Part shown: positions 33,052-44,285 of the stretch, one piece after another
Position numbering within the stretch: position 1 is the first letter of the stretch
Layout: each line of letters begins with the position of its first letter
Assembly: GCF_950295315.1 (NCBI RefSeq)
Contig: NW_026647319.1
Coordinates: 62,001 to 126,000 of the forward strand
Direction of reading: 5' to 3'
From: Erinaceus europaeus
Taxonomy: Eukaryota > Chordata > Mammalia > Eulipotyphla > Erinaceidae
Length of the DNA stretch: 64,000 bases
Translations under genes and position numbers: made by a program
The notes under the pieces: generated by a model
Database searches by the model: none
What the model saw: only the letters and a program-made list of their open reading frames with translations
Told to the model about the DNA's origin: nothing

Positions 33052-33264
33052 TTTGTTTGTTTTATGTATTTATTTATTTTATTTATTGATTGCATAGAGA
33101 TAGAGAAAAATCAGAGAGAACGGAGAGAGGCAGACAGACATCTCAGCACTGCTTCTCTACTCATGAAGCTTTCCTCCTACAAGTGAGGGCCAGGGACTTG
33201 AACTGGGTCTTGTGCATGGGAACACGTGCGTTCTACACAGTGTATCACAGCCCAACTTCTACTA
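33052..33264 (-). repeat. type 1 tRNA-derived SINE
   Basis: A reversed body with a TTTATTTA tail. The target duplication cccacaaacttt lies at 33040-33051 and 33265-33276. Confidence 0.9.
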
Positions 33265-33404
33265 CCCACAAACTTTCTTTTAATCTTACCTTTCCCTCCA
33301 GGGGACATTTGTCAGTGTTTATAAAGTTTTGTAGACCCTGTAGGAGAAGGTGTTAGAAGGTGTTGTTTCCAGTAAGTCAAGGATATGAGTATTGCTAAAT
33401 ATTC

Positions 33405-33483
33405 TAAAAGGCACAGCTCAGCCCTGCAACAAAGACTTACCCAGCCCCAAATGTCAGTGATTCTGAGGTTGAGAAACACTGAG
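33405..33483. repeat. possible MER5-type end fragment
   Basis: The phrase aaatgtcagtgattctgagg with ttgagaaacactgag matches the terminal part of MER5-like elements. Confidence 0.45.
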
Positions 33484-33866
33484 TTGGAGGCACTTAGAAG
33501 ATTGTCAGACACATAAAATTATAGCAATTCAATAAAAAAACAATGATCGTTTTACCCACCATACATGACTACTAAAATCATAAGCTGTGCAGTAAATATC
33601 ACACTTTGACTTGAAGAAGGCCTGGCACTTGCTTGTGGAAGCAGACACTGTAATTTGCATCTGGTGAGTGAGTGTGAAGTAGTGGAAGGAGGATCATCTG
33701 AAATGGGGTGGAGATTTCTAGCAACTGATATGGATGGCGAGGCTCCATAAGTATACAGGCTTTTTTGTATTCCCACTCCACTCAGTTCAACTGAGAATAG
33801 CTTTCTGCACTAGTCTAGTGTTTTCAATGATGTCATACAAACACAAAATTCAATTCTTCCCAAATT
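33484..33866. other. unassigned sequence
   Basis: Nothing recognisable. Confidence 0.4.
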
Positions 33867-33907
33867 GTTCCTTACTATTGTCAATAGTATTGACAATAGT
33901 AAGGAAC
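33867..33907. other. 41-bp perfect palindrome with 1-nt centre
   Basis: The arms at 33867-33886 and 33888-33907 are exact 20-bp reverse complements around a single G at 33887. Weaker symmetry continues outward (caaattg left, actaattg right). Confidence 0.95.
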
Positions 33908-34765
33908 TAATTGAAATTCTAATTCATGTAAACAAAACTAATAGAATTGACTGTACAAATTTATTACTACTGAGCTGCTTAGCAGAAACTATTAATTCAT
34001 AGCAACAATGATGCTTGACAAAGCAACAGACCCCATTATGAAGGAGACTTTGAGCCAAACAGAATTGTTTCAAAAAACAACATTGACCTACTTATATAAA
34101 GCTGTTTCACAGACTGATGTAGAGCCTGAGATTTTTTCCGTGACTTGGCAAGTGGCCCACACTATTTATGGCAAATTCTATCTAAAATCCTATACAACAC
34201 TGAGATATTTAAAGGCAACAATCTATTATATGTAGGATTTGCTTCAAAATAATCTATGTGAGGCTAAGAGGGAACTAGATTGTCATGAGTTGATTAGTGA
34301 AGAAATGGGAACATGGCACTTAGTTATAATATTGCTTTTATATAAAAAGGAGGAAAAGAAGAATTGTTAATTTCCTAAAATTATGTGTAAGTACTGCATT
34401 TCTTTACAAGTAGGTTATGTGAGTATTGATTTTTAAATGGTGGTACTACTGTTTTTGAACACAGGTTAGTATAAACTACTGAAATGAAGTGTCATGTTAA
34501 GAAAATGAGATGTGCAGGAGATATTTAAAGTTCATGCTTGTTTTCCATTTTCCAAAAGGACTGGCTCTTCCAAATAGAGCATGATGATTAGTAAAATCAG
34601 GTGTGAAAGAAGAGACTTAACACTTAGGTCAAGGTTAGTGACCAGGACCAGCTTCTTAAATGGTATATTACAAGCTGAGAGTATTAGAAGTCCTAATAGA
34701 ACAACTGAGATTGAGCCAGGGATTGTAGCAGATTCACTGGGTGTGAAACTTGACTGCAGGGTATC
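33908..34765. other. unassigned sequence
   Basis: No repeat is recognised. A 75-codon open frame at 34008-34235 has no recognisable motif and is probably chance. Confidence 0.4.
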
Positions 34766-34767
34766 TT

Positions 34768-34900
34768 AGAGGTTAAGAGCACGGGTGGGCCTAAAATTTG
34801 ACCTCACTAGGGAGGCCTGCTTCCATTGAGTGACCTTGGCAAGTTAATCTAATCACTGTGAGAAATTTTGTTCCCTTTCAAGTGTGTGAAAAATGAATTC
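34768..34900 (+). repeat. MIR relic
   Basis: The phrases gaggttaagagcacgggtgg and gagtgaccttggcaagttaa are the 5' and core MIR blocks in order. Confidence 0.75.
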
Positions 34901-37582
34901 TCTTTGCAGTGGGAAGAAAAAGGGAGCAAGATTTAAAGAAACAGCAACATGATGCCCATGATTTTGAAAGGCACTTCAAAATATTGCTCTTAAGAAATAC
35001 TGAGTCACTTTTGGAGAGTCTGATTAAAAATACTTTCCCCTAAATAATGCACACAGAGCATGCAATATCCTTCAAGGTACTTGGCTAAGTACCCAATTTA
35101 GTGACTACACCAACCTTCAGTAAAGTCTTTTTGTCTAGTCCTATAGCTGCTTCTTCTGAACTATTTCTTACCTGAATCAATTTCTTTACTATCAAAATTC
35201 TATTCTATTCTCCAAAGTCTCTCACTTCCAGAGAGCTGTTCTCAAGTCAGTGCTATCAACATAAATTTCCCCCTCTGAACTCACAGAAACTTATCAGTGC
35301 TTCTATTTTGGTAATCACAAACTCTGAATTCTGATCTCCAGGTCTCCCTCTCTCCTCTCTCTCTCTCTCTCTCTTTCTTTTCTCTCCCTCTTCCTCTGTC
35401 TTTTTTCCCTTTCTTGTCTAACTATCAATAGATTGCAAAATCACCTGAGAACAATATTTATCACACTTCCTAGTGTAGCCTCCTAGTACTAACCATGTAG
35501 AAAATAAACAAACATGGTTTGAATATATATGCTCCTGAAATATTGAATGAATGAATTTTTACTCCTTTCCCTACTATTTTAACATAGCATTCTCAGCTTT
35601 ATTTTTCCTTTGAGAAGCCATCCCATTCCCATGATTGATTAGCAGACTCCAAAGTATGTTTTGAATCTTAGCTCAGAATCTTCAAGGAGGTTCTTTGCCC
35701 CCAATTTTCTCTGTATTTCATGTATTCCACCCCTCTGGCTCCATGTACCTGCAGGTATACACACAATGCAGTAGTTATTCCCCTTGGCAGTCTAAACAGT
35801 GTTGGAGACAGACTAGTTGCACTAGATACATAGTTGTGAAATTAATCAGAAGAAAACTTATTTAGATGATATCCAAAGGCTAGAAGATAGTTTTCATCCA
35901 TGCACACTCCGTGAACATTTTAGAATCTAACCAGAAGAGATATGCCTTTTATCTCTGAGAGGAAGCATAACTATTTCAGGGATCCAGCAGGAGGAAGGAA
36001 AAAGAAGAAAGTCTTTCTTTCTCAGCAACTGGTTAACCAATGAGAAAACATTATAACCAAGCAAAAGAAAGGCTACTGTTCTTCCAATGTCCAGTCTCCT
36101 CAGGTGGACTCTAAATTTCTAACAATCCCTCTCAACATTTTGTAATAATATTTCTTTCTTTTGTTCTGGAGAAAATGTGGAATACTCTAAGACTTCCTGT
36201 TTCTGTTCCAATTGTTGTTGTTTATGCATTAACACAGGCTACTGGTGAACTGATCGGCTGCTTATTTGTTTGAGGTTGACATGGTACATAAAATACTAGG
36301 TTCACTGATACCTGTCTTGGTTATAATGTGCATGAAACTAGGAGTAGAGGAGAGGGAGGGTCTAACCTAATACTTTACAAAGCTGGTATTCTGGGATGGC
36401 TGGTTGACCTGACCCAATTATGTCATATAAAATCAAATTTAAATTTTTGACTCAGCATCAGCTTTGGCCCCCTCAACTTCTATTATTGTTTGATCTCTGG
36501 AATAGAGGGAAAACTAGATGACTGGAAAGAAGATCAATCACAACTTCTTTTTTCACCCAACATGGTACCAAGTGGTCCAAAGAGATCATGATAGGAACCA
36601 GCTGAACCAAATCCCACTCTTCCTTTGCTCATCTTCTTCCTGGGCTTTCTAACCAGCACAAAAGTATTCTTAGACATAAGAAAAGAACTTTTTGTGCTTT
36701 TACCATAGTTACCAAAGTATTCTCAGTCTCTTCACTAGGACTTATTTTAACCACTCAGGCATTTGCTTACTCCAAGAAACAGCAATTATCACCCAGGTGA
36801 TGGTGGGTTATTGCAAAAGAGGAAAAACAGATTATGGGAACACTGCAGAGGGAAAACTTAGTTTAAACCACACCTGCCAGAAGAGACTAATGGGTGAAAA
36901 CAGAGTAGGGAAGTTCTGCAGAGCTCTTCCCTAGGGAAGTGCTGGAAGTTCAGATCCAGAAGGTTTTTGTGTAAGAGGTGAGGGGGTGTGGTATAGCAAG
37001 TAAGTTGTAACTGGCTAGAAAACAAAGAAAGGAAGAGGGAAAAACAAGCATACTTCCACTTCTCAAGGTAATATAGTTGAATGAACCCAACACTGAATTG
37101 GCTGTAATTACTGGTGATTCATTTTGAAGTCACAAAGAACTTCCCCCACCCCTCCCCACACCCCTACTTAACCCTTTAGGGATTTCCCATGCTAAGCAGT
37201 CCTGGTTGAGTTACTGGGTTTAAAAAATCCAAAAAAATGATAACATGAAACAGACTGGTTACAATCTAAGAAATGTTAACTCTTTTGTTTATCAAAAATT
37301 TATTAAAATAATTTATCAACAGATTAAATACCAGAATTATGAGACATCAAAATCTAGGTCATTATCAAGTATGCTAATTATAAGACTCCCCTTTCATATA
37401 CTGTCTTTCCTCTCTATGTTCATCTAGAAAAAATTTTACAAAATAAAATTATAGTCTTTTATACTTGCTACTTATCACCAGATATAGTAAAGGCAAACTT
37501 TCCTTTAAAATTTTTTTATTTTACAATATTTTAATTGGATAATGAGAGAAAATGAAATGGAAGGGGTTTGTAGAGAAGAGGG
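34901..37582. other. repeat-poor unassigned sequence
   Basis: About 2.7 kb without a recognised SINE or L1, the longest such stretch in the window. It holds a CT-rich run at 35343-35415. An 80-codon frame (36692-36934) shows no recognisable family. Confidence 0.4.
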
Positions 37583-37862
37583 GGCTGGGTGGTGGCACAC
37601 TCTGTTAAGCACACATAGTATGAAGCACAAGGATCCCAGTTCAAGCCCCTGCCCCACACCTGCAGTGGGGAGGCGGGTCACTTCAGAAGCAGGTCTGCAG
37701 GTCTCTCTCTCTGTTCCTCTCTCCCTCCATCCCTCCCTCCCTTCTTGTCCTCTCTCAATTTCTCTGTGTTCTAACTAATAAAATAGAAAGAAAAAAGTCA
37801 CCAGGAGCAGTGGATTCCTAGAGACAGTACTGAGTGTCAACAAGAACTCTGTTGGAGGGTAG
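37583..37862 (+). repeat. type 3 tRNA-derived SINE
   Basis: Head ggggctgggtggtggcacac, then ctgcagtggggaggcgggtc, a CT/CCCT-rich body and the module caggagcagtggattccta. Confidence 0.9.
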
Positions 37863-37863
37863 G

Positions 37864-37864
<1 letters not shown>

Positions 37865-37900
<36 letters not shown>

Positions 37901-38020
37901 TATGTTACATCACACAGGAATCTGAATCTTCTCCCCAGCAGGTGGGTACTGGAGGCTTGAGTCTGGGCTCTTGTACTGTAATGTGTACTCTCAACCAGGT
38001 TCACCACAGCCTGTCCCCCT
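37865..38020 (-). repeat. type 1 SINE with (AG)n
   Basis: The (GA)15 at 37869-37898 is the expanded CT block in reverse. Blocks gaggcttgagtctgggctc and ctcaaccaggttcaccacag are the reversed head. Confidence 0.8.
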
Positions 38021-38066
38021 AATTCCCCCTTTCTATGGGGAGTGGTTAGTTAATTTTAATAGGGCG

Positions 38067-38494
38067 GGTTCATTGTTCTTGATAGCTGCATAGTATTCCA
38101 TTGTGTATATATACCAAAGCTTTCTCAGCCACTCATCTGGTGTTGGGCACCTGGGTTGCTTCCAGGTTTTAGCTATTATGAATTGTGCTGCTATGAACAT
38201 AGGAGTACACACCTCTTTTTGGTTGGGTGTTATGGAGTCCTTGGGGTATAACCCCAGGAGAGGAATTATTGGGTCATATGGAAGGTCCATGTCTAGCCTT
38301 GTGAGAGTTTTCCAGACTGCTCTCCACAGAGGCTGTACCAATTTACATTCCCACCAGCAATGTAAAAGGGTTCCTCTGTCCCCACATCCTCTCCAGCATT
38401 TGTTGCTGCTGTCCTTTTTGATGTATGCCATTCTTACAGGAGTGAGGTGGTATCTTAGTGTTGTCTTAATTTGCATTTCTCTTCTCTGATACAT
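38067..38494 (-). pseudogene. L1 ORF2p C-terminal fragment (inverted)
   Basis: About 142 codons run open on the minus strand. They include the C-terminal cysteine-rich motif of L1 ORF2p ([18 protein letters not shown]), then [21 protein letters not shown] and [13 protein letters not shown], which mark the end of ORF2. No endonuclease or reverse transcriptase core is present. The reading is unbroken, consistent with a recent insertion, but the piece is severed from its promoter and the rest of ORF2, so it is not functional. Confidence 0.92.
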
Positions 38495-38689
38495 CTTGGA
38501 CAGAGCTAGAAGGAATTATGTTAAGTGAACTAAGTCAGAAAGATAAAGATGAGTATGGGATGATCCCACTCATCAACAGAAGCTGACTTAGAAGATCTGA
38601 AAGGGAAACTAAAAGCAGGACCTGATCAAATTGTAAGTAGGGCACCAAAGTAAAAACCCAGTGATGAGGGGTAGACATGTAGCTTCCTG

Positions 38690-38725
38690 GGCCAGTGGGG
38701 GGTGGGAGTGGGCGGGAGGGATGGG
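38690..38725 (+). other. G-quadruplex motif in L1 3' UTR
   Basis: Five runs of three or more G are separated by loops of one to three bases (gggggg-t-ggg-agt-ggg-c-ggg-a-ggg). A second candidate lies at 39826-39860. G-rich quadruplex-prone tracts are a known feature of mammalian L1 3' UTRs. Confidence 0.8.
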
Positions 38726-40009
38726 TCACAGTCCTTTGGTGGTGGGAATGGTGTTTATGTACACTCCTAGCAAAATGTAGACATATAAATCAGTAGTTAA
38801 TTAATATGAGAGGGGGAAATCAATTTTATGTCTCAAAGTTTCTCAAAAGACAAACTGAATCTTTTTAATATATAGGCTACGTATTTGATATGCGGACTCT
38901 CTCAAAAGCCTAGACCAAGTAGATTAGAAGCTTCCAATAGCACAGCTATATACAAGATACTGGGTACTGTACAGCAAACCATAACAAAGGGACTTTTCAA
39001 GTTTAACCCAATTAACAAATAATGTGATAATAATATTAACTATTGATTGTCTTTTTGAACCCTAAGACAGCAGGAACCTCACATCTTCACTATAGAGTCC
39101 CTACTTCCCCCAGTCCTGGCACCCTTGGATAGGGCCCACTTTCCCGTATGCATCTCTCAATCCAAACCAAATAATATTGCATCCGCCGATCACAACCTAA
39201 CCAACGCAACGATTGCCATCTCAACATGCTTCACCTCAGACTGTATCCAGAGACTTCACGTGTGGAATGACAACCCTTCAGCTTCATTACTCGGGTGAGA
39301 CCTTTCCTTTAATAGTACACTCTAATTTCATCTCAGGTAGTTCACTTTCTAACAAAGTCCCATAACCTAGATATACACCAGTTTCTGTGAGAGAGAGCTT
39401 ATGTGCACACGTATCCATAAACTACTGCAAAATATATACCTGAAAGCAGGATTACACTAGAGTTTGCAGTGAGTACCTCGCTAACACTTCCTCTCCACTA
39501 TTCCAAGCTTGGAATCCATGATTGCTCAACAATTTGTTTGGCTTCATATGTTAACTCTCTTTTCAATCACCAGGTTCCAGATGCCATCAGGATGCTGGCT
39601 AGGCTTCCCTGGATTGAAGACCCCACCAATGTGTCCTGGAGCTCAGCTTCCCCAGAGACACACCTTACTAGGGAAAGAGAGAGGCAGACTGGGAGTATGG
39701 ACCGACCAGTCAACGCCCATGTTCAGCGGGGAAGCAATTACAGAAGCCAGACCTTCTACCTTCTGCAACCCTCAATGACCCTGGGTCCATGCTCCCAGAG
39801 GGCTAGAGAATGGGAAAGCTATCATGGGAGGGGGTGGGTTATGGGGATTGGGTGGTGGGAATTGTGTGGAGTTGTACCCCTCCTACCTTATGCTTTTGTT
39901 CACTAATCCTTTCTTAAATAAAAAATTAAAAAAAAAATTTAATAGGGCGATTGATTTCATTGGAGCACCATGTAATTTCACTTTTATTTGACTAAAAATA
40001 AGTCACCAT

Positions 40010-40200
40010 TTTTGAGTGCCTAGGGTATCCTAAGTTCTTAACATGTATTATTTGCTTTCTTTCTCACAAGAACCCAATTAGATAAATTGTATTTTCTTTT
40101 TGAGTTGCTAAGAAAACAATGACTTTAAGTAACTAAGAGAGGGGTGTGATTCAGTTATAAGTGGTGAAGCCAAAATATGAATCTTGGGTTTCATGTTATA
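40010..40200 (-). repeat. MIR relic
   Basis: The phrase gagtgcctagggtatcctaa with acaagaacccaattagata is antisense MIR. Confidence 0.6.
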
Positions 40201-41498
40201 CATACTACACTCTAATGATTGCCTTTCTAGAAACTACAGAGAAAAAAAAAAGAGAGAGTACAATAATCAATATAATTTCTCACAAAAGTTTAAAACATGT
40301 GACATACCTCTAGCTATGAAATAATTGATAAACCTCACTTTTTTATTTATATAAGCCTCAATCAGATATCTTCAAACCATACTGATATCACATTACTTAT
40401 TATGTTATTTATTAGTGGGGGGTGTAAAACAGGAAGTGGCCATTTATATATTTTTTAATTAAGCTAGTTTCTGGTGTCTGTGAACACTGTACTGAGAAAC
40501 TTCTCATTTGCCTGAGGTTCTGAAAAGAGAGGATTCTCTTTTGTCTCTTCCAAGTTTTGGAGTATCTTTCCCTATTATGAAATAATCAAAATAATCACAG
40601 TCAGGATAGGTGGGTAAATAAAATGAAAGTGTCTCTGAAAGGAAAAGATGATAAGAGAGTAAGGGGAAGGTCAGTCTCTCATGGCCAAAGCTGGTGACTC
40701 TGTTACACTCAAACTTTGTCACCATGATGCATCATCTTAAATATGTATGCTATTGTGTTGCTTTTATTTTCTGATTTTCAACACTGACTGATAATGCAAG
40801 GATTATCAGCTTCCTGGAACCCACCACCTTATTCACAGACTGTCTGAAGTTGATTGCTCAATTTAGTAGTGATAAAAATAAAGTACAAGGTCATCACATT
40901 GTTTAATTACCAGAAAGTTCCAGGAGCTAAGCTGGGCATTGATGAGGTCTCCTTGTGAGTCCAAATCACATTCATCTGATTGTCCTCTTGGAGACACAGT
41001 TCTGCATAAGAGTTTTTAGTTGTGTGATATAGTGACACATAAAAACTTCTAGTCCAAATATTCTAGGCCATATATTTGGTGGTATTCAGTAATGTTGTCC
41101 AGACCCTCTTAAGTCTACTCTCACAGAACTCAGAAACCTTCTTATAGACTGCTGGAAAAAACTGAAGCAGGTCAGGTTTGTTAAAAACAAACAAACAAAT
41201 AAACAAAAACACAGGACTTTGCTCTTCTTCAATAAGTCCATCACTTCAGTAATCTCTCCTGAAGCAAGGAACTCCAAGAAAGGTTATACTCTTTAGATCC
41301 CTCAACAATGTGAATATAATTTTGAGTCTATAGTTTCAGCCTGAGTTGAAATGAATTGAGGCGGGAAGGTTATGCTTTGCTGTTGTCCACACTAACAGGT
41401 GGTAAGATCGGGCTAATAGGTTAAAATCATTTGACTGCTGTAACAACTTTGGTTAAGATGCACCAGAAGAAATCCAGGGCTTAAAATAAAAAGTACAT
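40201..41498. other. unassigned sequence
   Basis: About 1.3 kb. Only an (AAAC)n run at 41184-41208 stands out. Confidence 0.4.
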
Positions 41499-41499
41499 G

Positions 41500-41812
41500 G
41501 GGGTGGGGTGGTGGTGCAGGCAGTAGTGCACCAAGTTAAATGCACATAGTATGAAGTACAAGAACCTATGCAAGGATCCTGGTTCAAGCCCCTAGCTCCC
41601 CCCTGCAGGGGAGTCACTTAGTAAGTGGTGAAGCAAGTCTGCAGGTGTCTATCTTTCTCTCTCTCTCTTTATCCCCCTCTTTATCCCCCTCCCCTCTCAA
41701 TTTCTGTCTGTCCTATCCTATAGGAAAATAGAGAAAATGTCCTCCAAGAACAGTGGATTCATAGTGCAGGCACCGAGCCCCAGCAATAACCCTGGAGGCA
41801 AAAAAAAAAAAG
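41500..41812 (+). repeat. type 3 tRNA-derived SINE
   Basis: A partly duplicated head (ggggtggtggtgcaggcagt then agtgcaccaagtt), B-box region ggttcaagcccctagctcc, the module cagtggattcatagtgcagg and (A)12. Flanks aaaaagtaca repeat. Confidence 0.88.
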
Positions 41813-42170
41813 TACACTAGTGGTCCTGAGAGATTTATTTTGAGGAGGATGCATAAAATTGGATGCTATCATTCTAATGTATCAGGAACATCAAATGAAA
41901 AATTAGAGGGTACCAAAAATGGATGTAGGATGAGTTGTGGGCAGGACCTTTAAGAGGCATAGCCTATCAGTGGTCAAGGAATAGAAGGAAGTTCTCTTTG
42001 CCTTTAGTAGTTAAGTGAGAGCTCTTGAAGACTATAGATTTAAGCTGTCACTAACAGTTTGAGTTATAGTAATTCTAGATGAAAGATAATTGAGATTCTC
42101 TTTGCCTCCATTTCTTCATTTCTTAAAAGATCAGATAAGGTCATCTAGATTTTTACATTTAAAAGTAAAT
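41813..42170. other. unassigned sequence
   Basis: Nothing recognisable. Confidence 0.4.
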
Positions 42171-42174
42171 AACA

Positions 42175-42612
42175 TGTTCTGGGTTCCAAAATCTGAAAGC
42201 AACCTAGATTTCAACATCAGATAAAAGTTGTGGTATATATGCAAAATGAAATACTACTCAGCTATAAAGAACAGTGCATTCACCTTCTTCATCTCATCTT
42301 GGATGGATCTTGAACGGATTAGGTTAAATGAGATAAGCCAGAAAAGGATCAATATAGGATGATCTCACTCATGGACAGAAGCTGAGAAATGAGAACAGAT
42401 GGGGAAACACAAAGCAGAACTTGGATAGGGTTTGGAGTATTGCATCAAAGTAAAGGGCTGTGACTGTGGAGTGAGGGAGTATTGGGAGGGGTGAGCTTTC
42501 AGGTCCTGGTGCATGATGGTGGAGGTGATAGTGCAGAAAACTGAGAAATTCTACATATCTAACAACAACTGTATCTACTGTAAACCATTAATCCCCCAAT
42601 AAAATTTTTAAA
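42175..42612 (+). repeat. L1 3' end, older family
   Basis: The blocks agcaacctagatttcaacat, aatactactcagctataaag and gatctcactcatggacagaa are the end of ORF2. The 3' UTR ends aatcccccaataaaattttt. It differs from the 3' UTR of the young copies. Confidence 0.85.
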
Positions 42613-42631
42613 AGAAAAATGCAAACAGTCT

Positions 42632-42862
42632 GATCTGGGTTTCTCAACAGCATGATTGGCATTTTAATGTGGGTAAATTTTTGCTGGGGTTAAAGTCAAG
42701 GCTGTCTTACACACTTTAGGATGTTGAGCAGCATCATTGACTGCCTAAAATATGCCAATACTGTATGCTCTTAATCTCAGTTGCAAACATCAGATATTCA
42801 GCAGACATTGTCAAACATTACTAAGGAGTCAAAATTACTCTTGTCGTTAAGAACCACAGCTC
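42632..42862 (+). repeat. MER5A-type hAT-Charlie relic
   Basis: The order gggtttctcaacagcatgat, ttaggatgttgagcagcatc and aagaaccacagctctg is that of MER5A. Confidence 0.75.
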
Positions 42863-42989
42863 TGAATAAAGGGTTTAGTACATTGGTAGACATATAGCAA
42901 GTACTAAATCTGTTATTATTAACTCTTGGGTTCTTTTTTTTCATTTCCAAGATGTCTTTTCTTTAACCCCTTTCAAGTAACTCCATGCC

Positions 42990-43125
42990 TTTGCTGTGCT
43001 GTTTGTTCAGTTCTGGCTTATGGTGGTGGGGGGGGTGGGGGTGGGGATTGAACCTGGGACTTTGGAGCCTCAGGCATGAGAGTCTGTTTGCAAAATCATT
43101 ATGCTATCTACCCTACTGCTGTGCT
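42990..43125 (-). repeat. older tRNA-derived SINE
   Basis: The phrases gattgaacctgggactttgg and cattatgctatctacccta are the reversed head of the family seen at 1100-1245. A G-rich run (43026-43047) lies inside. Confidence 0.8.
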
Positions 43126-43540
43126 GTTTGTATTCAGAACCACTTCTGGAATAATTTCGACAGACACTTGCATTCAGAGTACTTTAATTTTAAATTTGGC
43201 AACATAAGTTAAGTACAGGGCCTCTAATGGATTAAGTTTAGGTACAAGCGATTTGGATCAAACAAGTATTTTAGGGGACTTTCCTTCCTAACTTCTCAGA
43301 ATAGAGATTATTATAAAAACTACCCACTTGTACAATACAAATCAATGCTTCCCAGAAAGTGTTCTCTGAAACAGTAGTTATAAGTGAATGGGAATAAATA
43401 AGAGGGTTCTGTGGTTAATAGATATGGAAATTTTGAGTCAACCAAAATTAAAACAGAAGTCTTTATTTCTATATATCAAGATTATTCATAATGGCATGTG
43501 TTATAGCTTTTCACAAAGTTATTTTTATATGGCATCAATT
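43126..43540. other. unassigned sequence
   Basis: Nothing recognisable. Confidence 0.4.
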
Positions 43541-43547
43541 TCTCTAG

Positions 43548-43745
43548 GTCATAGGTCAGCAGACTGCAGCTATAGCGAAATCTGGTCTATTGCCAACTCA
43601 TATAAATAAACTTTTCTTGTAACACATGCGTGCCCATTTATTTTTAGTAATTTGAGAAGTGACAGAGATCCTGCAGTCTACAAAACCCTAAATTCTCCTG
43701 TTTAAAAAAAAATATCTGAATTTGTAAAATAGTTTTTAAGTGCTT
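43548..43745. repeat. ancient DNA-transposon-like MER relic
   Basis: The phrase aataaacttttcttgtaaca with catgcgtgcccatttattt resembles the common ttttattggaacacagcc repeat of mammals. I cannot name the family with certainty. Confidence 0.5.
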
Positions 43746-43951
43746 ACAAGGTTCATGCATGAGACCTAGTTTGGAGAAACAACATGAAGGAAGCTTTAGT
43801 GGTTTGGTCTTGGACTGACTCTCATTCTCTCTCTGAAAAAGTGGTCCCAGGGAGGTAAAACTCCAGATGTGACAAAAACAAAACAAAACAAAACAAAAAA
43901 AAACTGTAAACCCTACCATAGGCTAAACAGTCTATAGGATACATACTAGGG

Positions 43952-44001
43952 GTTTACGGCCATACCACCCTGAACACGCCCAATCTCGTCTGATCTCGGA
44001 A
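43952..44001 (+). pseudogene. 5S rRNA 3'-truncated retropseudogene (nt 1-50)
   Basis: 50 bp match the first 50 nt of mammalian 5S rRNA with three differences, all C-to-T or G-to-A (two at CpG sites). It starts gtttacggccataccaccct and stops after tctcggaa, so boxes needed for internal Pol III transcription are absent. It is flanked by 15-bp direct repeats with one mismatch (ggatacatactaggg 43937-43951; ggatgcatactaggg 44002-44016). No poly(A) is present. This is the layout of tailless L1-mobilised retropseudogenes. Confidence 0.93.
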
Positions 44002-44084
44002 GGATGCATACTAGGGAAAACTGGTGTAAAGAACCCCAATATTATAAATAATTTTAAAGGTCATCTTTGAAATCAGCTGACAGT

Positions 44085-44285
44085 GTGACTTCACAATGAT
44101 CAAACCATTCAGAATAACCTACGGAATTTGTTAAAAATTCACATTTTTAATAATACTGTTTTGATCCACTGACCCAGAATGTTAGGGTGGGGTGAGGGGC
44201 AGAGATTTAAACACCCTGAAACTGGTGTTTAAATCACGTACTCAATTCTTATGCATAGCCCACTTGAGTACCCTGCTCTGGTCTA
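44085..44285. repeat. possible MER-type DNA transposon relic with hairpin
   Basis: The blocks cggaatttgttaaaaattca and ttcttatgcatagcccactt resemble short hAT-Charlie relics. Inside, 44204-44215 and 44224-44235 are perfect 12-bp inverted repeats (gatttaaacacc and ggtgtttaaatc) around an 8-nt loop. Confidence 0.45.

Larger units (their letters stand above)
38067..39937 (+). mobile_element. young L1 insertion with 5' inversion (twin priming)
   Basis: The insertion is bounded by the exact 12-bp duplication tttaatagggcg (38055-38066 and 39938-39949). The part 38067-38494 is ORF2 in reverse. From about 38497 the sequence is forward: the last ORF2 codons (gacagagctagaaggaatta), then about 1.4 kb of 3' UTR and a poly(A)-like end. 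A reversed 5' piece joined to a forward 3' piece is the signature of twin-primed reverse transcription. Confidence 0.93.

Noticed and set aside
38103..38489. 128-codon frame on the plus strand
   Set aside because: It is the antisense shadow of the inverted L1 ORF2 fragment.
39469..39906. 145-codon frame (and relatives at 26518, 23885, 8636)
   Set aside because: It lies in the L1 3' UTR, which is non-coding; the same partial frame recurs with breaks in every copy.
43937..44016. Functional 5S rRNA gene
   Set aside because: Only the first 50 nt are present; the internal control region is missing.
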